NCBI GenBank assembly: GCA_041674705.1
Contig: JBAYVF010000013.1
Span: 1-47,630, forward strand
Reading direction: 5' to 3'
DNA from: Aquincolibacterium sp041674705
GTDB taxonomy: Bacteria; Omnitrophota; Omnitrophia; Omnitrophales; Aquincolibacteriaceae
Length of the DNA stretch: 47,630 bases
Both the position numbers and the translations under genes were made by a program. Positions 41,924 to 47,630 of the stretch are shown here, one piece after another; the first letter of the stretch is position 1, and each line of letters opens with the position of its first letter. Under the pieces are notes generated by a model. That model saw only the letters and a program-made list of their open reading frames with translations. It was not told where the DNA came from and made no database searches.

Positions 41924-43304
41924 TCTTATTCGCGACAGCCGCGCGGCCTATCTGATCGGGATCGGAGGCTCCGGGATGAGCGGCCTTGCGCGTATCCTGA
42001 AGCACCTTGGCCTTGCGGTGTCCGGTTCCGACACCAAAGAAACCCCCGTGACGCAAACGCTCCGTCGTTCCGGCATTCCCGTTCATATCGGCCAAAAAAC
42101 CGTGGGCTTTGGGGATGCGGATCTTGTTATTTATTCCACCGCGATCGGCCGGGAGCATTTAGAGCTCAAAGAGGCCCGGAGGCTCGGCCTCAAGGTCCAT
42201 CATCGGGCGGAGGTGCTGGACTCACTTTTGAATCATGCCGAAACCTCGATCGGAGTTTTGGGGACGCATGGCAAGACCACGACGTCGGCGATGGTCTCTC
42301 ACGTGCTCTCGCAGATCGGCGCGAACCCGACCTGTTTTGTCGGTAGCGATATGCTGAACTACGACACCAATATCGTGGCCGGCGGCCGTGATTATTGGGT
42401 GAGCGAGGTGGACGAAAGTGACAGTTCCCACGAGTATTATGCGCCCCATTATTCGATCATTACGAACCTTGAGCCGGAGCACATGGACCATTACGGCACT
42501 TGGGAGAATCTGACGGATTCTTTCCGCCGTTTTCTCGAACAAGTCCAGGACCCGGGCCTGGTGTCCTATTTTGGCGATGACCCGACGCTTAGCATGCTCG
42601 TGCGGGAGAGCGGCCGTCCGTCCGTCAATTTCGGATTTTCTGAGGAATGCGTTTATTCGGCCCAAAACATTACGCTTCACGCGTTCGGCTCCGAATTTGA
42701 TCTTTTTGAATCCGGCCTCTATACCACGCACATGAAACTTTCAGTTCCGGGGCGCCACAATATCGCCAATGCCCTTGCGACCCTGTCGATTCTTCTGCAT
42801 TTAGGATTCGACCTGGATCTGGTCCGCGACGCGTTGGCCTCGTTCAAAGGAACGCGGCGCCGTATGGAGCTCAAAGGACAGACCCCTCAATTTCTGGTGC
42901 TTGATGATTACGCGCATCACCCGACCGAGGTGAAGGCGGTCCTGCGCGCCCTTCACGAGGCGGGAAAGTACGTGAGAGTGATTTTTCAGCCGCATCGTTT
43001 CAGCCGCACCAAGAATCTTTACCGGGAATTCGCGCACGCGTTCGATGATGCCGAAGAGGTCGTGCTGACGGATATTTATAGCGCGGGGGAAGCAAATCCT
43101 GAGGGAGTCAATGTCGAGCTCGTCTATCAGGAAATTTTAAAGGCCGGCCACAAACATGTTTCGGTCGTGCACAAAGGTCAGATCCTCCCTTACCTTGCGG
43201 AGCATCCGCTGAAAAACGGCGTGATGATCTTCATGGGGGCGGGGGATATCGGGGAGATCGCCAGTGAGTTCGTCAGTCATCTCGACGCCTGCGCTTCAGC
43301 GTAA
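41904..43304 (+). CDS. murC: UDP-MurNAc--L-alanine ligase
   Basis: 466 residues. N-terminal GIGGSGMSGLA (19-29), ATP loop GTHGKTTT near 114-121, and DDYAHHPTE in the C-terminal domain identify MurC. It adds the first residue to UDP-MurNAc. The start ATG lies in the end of murG; the 3' end contains the murB start, an overlap of 41 bases. Confidence 0.97.
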   Translation: MKIVHDNLIRDSRAAYLIGIGGSGMSGLARILKHLGLAVSGSDTKETPVTQTLRRSGIPVHIGQKTVGFGDADLVIYSTAIGREHLELKEARRLGLKVHHRAEVLDSLLNHAETSIGVLGTHGKTTTSAMVSHVLSQIGANPTCFVGSDMLNYDTNIVAGGRDYWVSEVDESDSSHEYYAPHYSIITNLEPEHMDHYGTWENLTDSFRRFLEQVQDPGLVSYFGDDPTLSMLVRESGRPSVNFGFSEECVYSAQNITLHAFGSEFDLFESGLYTTHMKLSVPGRHNIANALATLSILLHLGFDLDLVRDALASFKGTRRRMELKGQTPQFLVLDDYAHHPTEVKAVLRALHEAGKYVRVIFQPHRFSRTKNLYREFAHAFDDAEEVVLTDIYSAGEANPEGVNVELVYQEILKAGHKHVSVVHKGQILPYLAEHPLKNGVMIFMGAGDIGEIASEFVSHLDACASA

Positions 43305-44178
43305 CGTCCTGCTTGCTCCTTACACCACCTTGCGTATCGGCGGGCCTGCGGCCTATTTTGCCGAGCCGGAGAGCGAGGAAGAGCTTTCCAAACTTTTGGC
43401 CTGGGCCAAGCGGGAAGGGATTCCTTTTTTTATCCTGGGAAACGGCTCGAACGTGATCTTTCAGGACGCCGGTTACGAAGGCCTTGTAATTTCCATGCGG
43501 CGTTTCCGGAACGACCTGATCCAGGTGGATCTGGACCGGTCGCAAGTGACGGTGTCCGCGGGCGTGAGCCTTGCGCGGCTCGTCCGGTTCTGCCAGGAGT
43601 CCGGCCTCGCGGGGACAGAATTCCTGGCGCAGATCCCGGGGACAGTCGGCGGAGCGCTTGTGATGAACGCGGGATTCAGCCGTCACGGCGGGCAGCGAAA
43701 CGAGATCGGGGACCTTGTCCAGGAGGTCCGGGCGCTTGGACAAGACGGAGCTCCCGTGATGTTGGGCCGTGATGATCTGATATTCTCGTACCGGTCTTCG
43801 AATCTGGACTTGTACCTTGTTTTAGAGGCGACACTGAAATTATGGCATCGCCCGAAGGACCAGATCCAAAGTGAAATGAAGGCGAACCAGGATTTTCGTA
43901 AAGCCCGGCAGGATATTGCCGAACCGAACGCAGGCTCCGTCTTCAAAAATCCTCTCGGGGAACACCTTTCCGCCGGGGCATTGATCGAAAAAGCGGGGCT
44001 GAAAGGGAAACAGGTCGGCGGGATGCAGGTTTCCGGGCAACACGCGAACTATTTTATTAATAAGGGCAACGCGACTTCGCGGGATGCCCTGCAACTCATC
44101 GGAGAAGTCCAGAAGGCTGTCTTTCATGCAACCGGAATTACTCTCGAACCCGAAATTCGCATCGCTCAAAAAAATTAA
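43264..44178 (+). CDS. murB: UDP-N-acetylenolpyruvoylglucosamine reductase
   Basis: 304 residues, FAD-dependent. TLRIGGPA (22-29), GNGSNVIF (59-66), QIPGTVGGALVMNAG, R177 (YRSS), catalytic S225 (GSVFKNP) and a C-terminal glutamate (EPEIRI) fit MurB. It makes UDP-MurNAc. The start is GTG 43264, with GGGGAG about eight bases upstream, deep within murC. murB between murC and ddl is seen in many non-enteric bacteria. Confidence 0.95.
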   Translation: MSSSVISTPALQRNVLLAPYTTLRIGGPAAYFAEPESEEELSKLLAWAKREGIPFFILGNGSNVIFQDAGYEGLVISMRRFRNDLIQVDLDRSQVTVSAGVSLARLVRFCQESGLAGTEFLAQIPGTVGGALVMNAGFSRHGGQRNEIGDLVQEVRALGQDGAPVMLGRDDLIFSYRSSNLDLYLVLEATLKLWHRPKDQIQSEMKANQDFRKARQDIAEPNAGSVFKNPLGEHLSAGALIEKAGLKGKQVGGMQVSGQHANYFINKGNATSRDALQLIGEVQKAVFHATGITLEPEIRIAQKN

Positions 44179-45082
44179 GGTGGGTGTTGTGCGCGGCGGC
44201 CTGTCGGCCGAGCGCCCGATCTCGCTCCGTTCCGGCCGTGCCGTGACCCGCGCCCTGAGGCGTGTGGGCCTCTCGGCGTTTCCGGTCGATCCTGCCGATC
44301 GCCAAAACTTCTCCCGGAAGATCCGTAAGGCGGATATTCTTTTTATCGCGCTCCATGGAAAAGGCGGAGAGGATGGCGTGATTCAGAAGATGCTCGAGCG
44401 GAAGCGTATTCTCTTCACGGGATCGCCCTCCCACGGTTGCGTAAAAAGTTTTGATAAAGCGATCAGCAAACGTCATTTTCAGCGGCTCGGAATTCCGACG
44501 CCGGAATATGCGATCCTCAACAGGGCAAACTGGCGCCGCGTGGCGGCAGCGTTCCCGGCGCCTTATTTTGCCAAGCCGCTCGACGGAGGGTCGAGCCAGG
44601 GTGTCTTCTTAGTTGAAGATTTTCGCGGATCAGCCGAAAGATTAAGACGGTCCGTATTACGGTTCGGAAGGCTTTTGATCGAAAAAAAGATCGTTGGCAT
44701 GGAATTAACAGCCGGACTTCTCGGGGATCTGAGGCTTCCGGTTGTGGAAGTAAAACCGTCGCGTCCCTTTTATGATTACAAAGCAAAATACACCAAAGGC
44801 ATGACGACTTATGAAGTGCCGGCCAGGATCCCGGCGAAGGTTGCGAAGAAGATCCAGGCCATCGCCTACCGGGTTTACCGGGGTCTCGGGCTTAAAGGGT
44901 TTTCGAGAGTGGACGTGATGCTGGACCGGAAGCACCGTCCGTTTGTGCTGGAGGTGAACAGTATCCCCGGCCTGACGGAATTCAGTCTCCTGCCGAAAGC
45001 GGCGCGGGCGATCGGGATCAGTTTTGAGGAATTATGTTTACGCGTCCTTCAGGATGCTTACGAGCTAAAAAGAAAGAAATAA
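44126..45082 (+). CDS. ddl: D-alanine--D-alanine ligase
   Basis: 318 residues, ATP-grasp fold. VVRGGLSAERPISLRSG near 20-37, AKPLDGGSSQGVF, FYDYKAKY and LEVNSIPGLTEFSLLP are Ddl features. It supplies the dipeptide used by MurF. ATG 44126 is favoured because AGAAGG lies nine bases upstream; ATG 44084 would add 14 unlikely residues. It overlaps murB by 53 bases, the largest overlap in the cluster. Confidence 0.95.
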   Translation: MQPELLSNPKFASLKKIKVGVVRGGLSAERPISLRSGRAVTRALRRVGLSAFPVDPADRQNFSRKIRKADILFIALHGKGGEDGVIQKMLERKRILFTGSPSHGCVKSFDKAISKRHFQRLGIPTPEYAILNRANWRRVAAAFPAPYFAKPLDGGSSQGVFLVEDFRGSAERLRRSVLRFGRLLIEKKIVGMELTAGLLGDLRLPVVEVKPSRPFYDYKAKYTKGMTTYEVPARIPAKVAKKIQAIAYRVYRGLGLKGFSRVDVMLDRKHRPFVLEVNSIPGLTEFSLLPKAARAIGISFEELCLRVLQDAYELKRKK

Positions 45083-45088
45083 TTCTCC

Positions 45089-45904
45089 ATGGGAAAGAAA
45101 AAATTCAAAAAAGGTAAAAAGGGATGGTTCTTCTCCGCGATCGGCGCGATCTTCCGCGGCATCGGGTGGCTTCTCTGGAAATTGTTACCGGTGGTGGTGA
45201 TCGGCGGGGTGCTGGTCTATGCCGGTTTGGTCGTGAAAAAGGGCCTGTGCGAGGACCGCTGGCTCCGGGTTCAGGAGATCCGGGTGGTTCCTCCCGATGT
45301 TCTTTCGCCCACGAGCATCCGTACGCTTGAAGACAAGATCCTCGGTAAAAATATCCTGCTCCTCGATCTCAAGAAGATCGCAGGCACGATCGAACTTGGA
45401 CCCGGCGCGCAAAGCGTGCGGGTGATCCGTGAAATGCCGACAACGATCCGCATTGAGATCCAGAAACGCAAGCCGATCGCGAATGTCCAGCTCAGGCCCG
45501 GAGGTCCGTATGCGATCGTGGCCGACGACGGATTCATCATTGAAAGCCGTCCGGCTCTCGATCCTGCCTGGATCCTTATGGAAGATTTCAGCGAGCCCTT
45601 CAAGGAGCCCAAGATCGGAGCGCGTCTCCAGAACAAAGGTTTTGCCGAAGCGTTGCGCTTCATGACGATCTACCGGAAGCATGAGCTCGCGCGCCGCGAG
45701 ACTGTCACTCGTGTGAGTCTTGACCCCAACGGGTATGTGACGGTCCGGCTCGGGGAAGGGCCGGATTTTAAACTGGGCCGCAAAGCCTCCGAGAGCATCA
45801 ACGCGCTGACCAATGCGGTTTATCTTTTAAAGACCGAGCCGCGCGAAAATATCGAATACATGGATCTCCAGTACGACCGCGTGGCGGTGAAGAGGAAAGC
45901 ATGA
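45089..45904 (+). CDS. ftsQ: Cell-division protein FtsQ (POTRA domain)
   Basis: 271 residues. A lysine-rich N-terminus (KKKFKKGKKG) leads to one membrane helix (about 31-50). A POTRA domain follows (VQEIRVVPPDVLS...GKNILLLDLKKI) and then the FtsQ domain with VIREMPTTIRIEIQKRKPIA. FtsQ links early and late division proteins in the periplasm. Primary sequence of the family is variable, so the call also rests on place between ddl and ftsA. It overlaps ftsA by ATGA. Confidence 0.88.
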   Translation: MGKKKFKKGKKGWFFSAIGAIFRGIGWLLWKLLPVVVIGGVLVYAGLVVKKGLCEDRWLRVQEIRVVPPDVLSPTSIRTLEDKILGKNILLLDLKKIAGTIELGPGAQSVRVIREMPTTIRIEIQKRKPIANVQLRPGGPYAIVADDGFIIESRPALDPAWILMEDFSEPFKEPKIGARLQNKGFAEALRFMTIYRKHELARRETVTRVSLDPNGYVTVRLGEGPDFKLGRKASESINALTNAVYLLKTEPRENIEYMDLQYDRVAVKRKA

Positions 45905-47151
45905 GCCCTGCGGTCGATATGAAGGACAAATGCGTGGTGGTTTATATCGGCACCCGCAAGCTGACGGTGATGTTGGGGGACACGGGGAGCAATAACCCCC
46001 AGGTGCTCCGCCACGAAGAAACTCTTTTCCCGGAAGGTTTTGAAAAGGGGCTGGTCTCCAATCTCCAGAACGCGAGTAACTCGCTTGAGAAGTTGATGAA
46101 AGCCCTTTTGCCTCCGGAGGCGTGGGAGCAGGTCGCGGTTTACGTGGTGCTTGGGAACAGCCGCTTCAAGATGTACCGGTTTTCAAGCTGCGAATATTAT
46201 TCTCCCGAGCGGCGCACGATCAGCTCGCATGAAGTCCAGTCCGTGGTCCAGCAGACGCGGAATGTCGCCACGCTGCCTTTGAACGAATCGATCCTGCAGG
46301 CGATCCCGGAATCCTTTCTCGTCAATGACATGCCGGCGGTGCGTAATCCCGTGGGCCTTGAGGCGGAGCGCCTGGGGGTGACCCTTCAGATCTACACCAT
46401 GGAATTCCAGGCCTTTCGTAATATTGCCAAGGTCTTTGAGACCCTCGACCTCGATGTGGAGGGCTATTTCCCCAAAGTCCTCCCGCTTTCGGAGGCTGTT
46501 TTGGGGGATGCCGAAAAGCAGGAAGGGGGCATGATCCTCGACATTGCCGATGACGCGACCCAGCTGGTGCTCTGGAAAAACGGCTTACTGGCCGGAGTGC
46601 GGACGCTCCCGATGGGCGGGCATTATCTCACCCAGTGCCTGGCCAAAGACTGGAATATCGCGGAGCGGGATGCCGAAAAGGTAAAAGAAAAATTCGCGAC
46701 ACTGGATGCCCGGGAGCAGGAGAGCGAAGAGCTGGTCCCTCTTGTGACGCGCAACGAAAAGGTCCAGCAGTCCATCTCGCGCAAGGAATTCCTCGAAAAA
46801 TTCTTCAGGCATGCGCATGGGTGGATGGCCAAGATCCTGGAGTCTGCGGACAGTTTTATGCAGGATGAAAAAGTCCGATACCCGCATATCCTTTTCACCG
46901 GGGGGGCGGTGATGACGGAAGGTTTTCTCGAGTGGGTCCAGAAAGAATTCTCGCGTGACGGGAAACTGGGGACCTCGCGTCAGGTCGAAGCCCTGCAAGA
47001 ACTGGTCCGCGATCCGTCGATGGCGCCGGCGCTTGGCATGTTCCGGTGGATCATGACTTACAAGCGTGCCCAGGAAGCCCTCTTTACCCCGCGGGGCCTG
47101 GTTGCCAAGACCGTCGCCGCAGCCCGGGCCTGGGTCACCAATTATTTCTAA
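45901..47151 (+). CDS. ftsA: FtsA-like cell-division protein with degenerate nucleotide loop
   Basis: 416 residues, actin-like fold. NPVGLEAERLGV (149-160) is the FtsA subdomain 1C mark, LPMGGHYLT (236-244) and ILFTGGAVMTEG (330-341) match the family, and the last 18 residues (GLVAKTVAAARAWVTNYF) form an amphipathic membrane-binding helix. The second phosphate loop, usually DIGGGT, reads DIADDATQ (214-221), and the first loop has Y in place of D (VYIGT). ATP binding may be weak or lost. ftsZ does not follow; an ORF6N gene on the other strand does. A PilM-like protein is the alternative, but gene order favours FtsA. Confidence 0.85.
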   Translation: MSPAVDMKDKCVVVYIGTRKLTVMLGDTGSNNPQVLRHEETLFPEGFEKGLVSNLQNASNSLEKLMKALLPPEAWEQVAVYVVLGNSRFKMYRFSSCEYYSPERRTISSHEVQSVVQQTRNVATLPLNESILQAIPESFLVNDMPAVRNPVGLEAERLGVTLQIYTMEFQAFRNIAKVFETLDLDVEGYFPKVLPLSEAVLGDAEKQEGGMILDIADDATQLVLWKNGLLAGVRTLPMGGHYLTQCLAKDWNIAERDAEKVKEKFATLDAREQESEELVPLVTRNEKVQQSISRKEFLEKFFRHAHGWMAKILESADSFMQDEKVRYPHILFTGGAVMTEGFLEWVQKEFSRDGKLGTSRQVEALQELVRDPSMAPALGMFRWIMTYKRAQEALFTPRGLVAKTVAAARAWVTNYF

Positions 47152-47243
47152 AGCCTTGAGTCCTCTTTCGCGCTAAAACTTCCCCCCAATTTTAGAGCTC
47201 GTGTCCGTTCCGTCGCTTCCCAGGCGGCGAAGATTGATTTCTT

Positions 47244-47630
47244 CTAAGGCTGAAATCCGATCGGTCCTTTGGGCCTTGGGGGAGGGGTGTGTAGGGTTAG
47301 CATTTTCCGGAGCGTGTCAAAAACGATTTTGAATTGGACGTCGTATTTCTTTTCCAAGTCGTTGATCTTTCGGGCCAGCTCAATATGAGAGGCTATGAGC
47401 TTATTGAGTCTGACAAAAGTTCTCATGATCTCAATATTGACAAGAACCGCCCGCTCGCTCCGGAGCACTGAAGAAAGCATGGCAATGCCCTGTTCCGTAA
47501 AGGCGTGGGGCAATTGAGGCGAGAATTTAAGATTCTTGAGGTGATCGCAATTTGCGATAACCTCCTTTTTCTCAGCTTCGGTCAATTGAAACATGAAATC
47601 TTCTGGAAACCGAGAAGCATTCCTTTTGAC
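47244..47630 (-). CDS. ORF6N-domain protein, N-terminus cut by the window end
   Basis: 128 residues visible. The reading frame runs off the right edge, upstream of MFQLTEAEK, with RNASRFPEDF still in frame, so the gene starts outside. HAFTEQGIAMLSSVLRSERAV is the conserved ORF6N segment; a coiled region (about 75-100) follows and the end is RPKGPIGFQP. The gene at 16042-16566 is a homologue with the same tail pattern. It faces ftsA tail to tail, 92 bases away, where ftsZ would usually stand. Mobile origin is inferred. Confidence 0.85.
   Translation of the reverse strand, partial: VKRNASRFPEDFMFQLTEAEKKEVIANCDHLKNLKFSPQLPHAFTEQGIAMLSSVLRSERAVLVNIEIMRTFVRLNKLIASHIELARKINDLEKKYDVQFKIVFDTLRKMLTLHTPPPRPKGPIGFQP

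Noticed and set aside
1..47630. tRNA, rRNA or tmRNA genes
   Set aside because: No gap shows a GTTC-type T-arm with a matching acceptor stem or rRNA-like sequence; nearly all DNA is protein-coding.

Overview
This 47.6 kb window is a dense bacterial chromosome segment. Almost every gene is on the + strand, with many 4-base ATGA overlaps and frequent GTG/TTG starts. It encodes an outer-membrane-linked lipid transporter (MlaEFD plus an AsmA/TamB-like protein), an OmpA-type lipoprotein, and a MurE with the DNPR motif typical of meso-diaminopimelate ligases. The host is therefore a diderm (Gram-negative-type) bacterium with a peptidoglycan wall. GC looks to be in the mid-50s percent. The gene orders clpC...PIN/TRAM-ispD-ispF-cysS and tmk-holB-metG-tatD recall Firmicute loci. 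Combined with a diderm envelope and several palindromic repeat families, this suggests a deep-branching environmental lineage. Candidatus Omnitrophota or a relative is my guess, but the placement is inference.

Layout. (1) 1-12.5 kb: the 3' part of clpC, an AsmA-like protein, mlaE-mlaF-mlaD, a membrane PIN/TRAM protein, fused ispDF, cysS, tmk, holB and metG. (2) 12.6-19.7 kb: tatD, mtnA-thiL-tsaE, an ORF6N-domain gene, radC, a HAD phosphatase (- strand), a BT1-type transporter and a 3D-domain protein. (3) 19.8-27.7 kb: mutS-mutL, a stand-alone receiver, a cation-diffusion-facilitator exporter, and an OmpR-type regulator with its histidine kinase. (4) 27.7-34.3 kb: the least familiar region. 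It has a promoter with three 11-bp-phased TTTAAT boxes, an unknown 114-residue protein, a PTS EIIA, a 468-bp structured non-coding stretch, an archaeal-type AAA ATPase, a HIT protein, a PocR/GAF/degenerate HD-GYP protein, a small membrane protein, an OmpA lipoprotein and an anchored protein of unknown function. (5) 34.3-47.2 kb: a division and cell wall cluster, murE-murF-mraY-murD-ftsW-murG-murC-murB-ddl-ftsQ-ftsA, followed not by ftsZ but by an oppositely oriented ORF6N gene cut by the window end.

The most unusual sequence features are repeats that invade coding DNA: a palindrome in the IspD-IspF linker, a MITE-like element translated inside CysS (with a second copy upstream of mtnA), and two inverted arrays of 7-bp units that form the ends of ispDF and murD. 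Other points worth checking are an AT-rich tmk, an FtsA whose second phosphate loop is degenerate, and the structured region before the ATPase gene. I saw no rRNA, tRNA, CRISPR array or insertion-sequence transposase.
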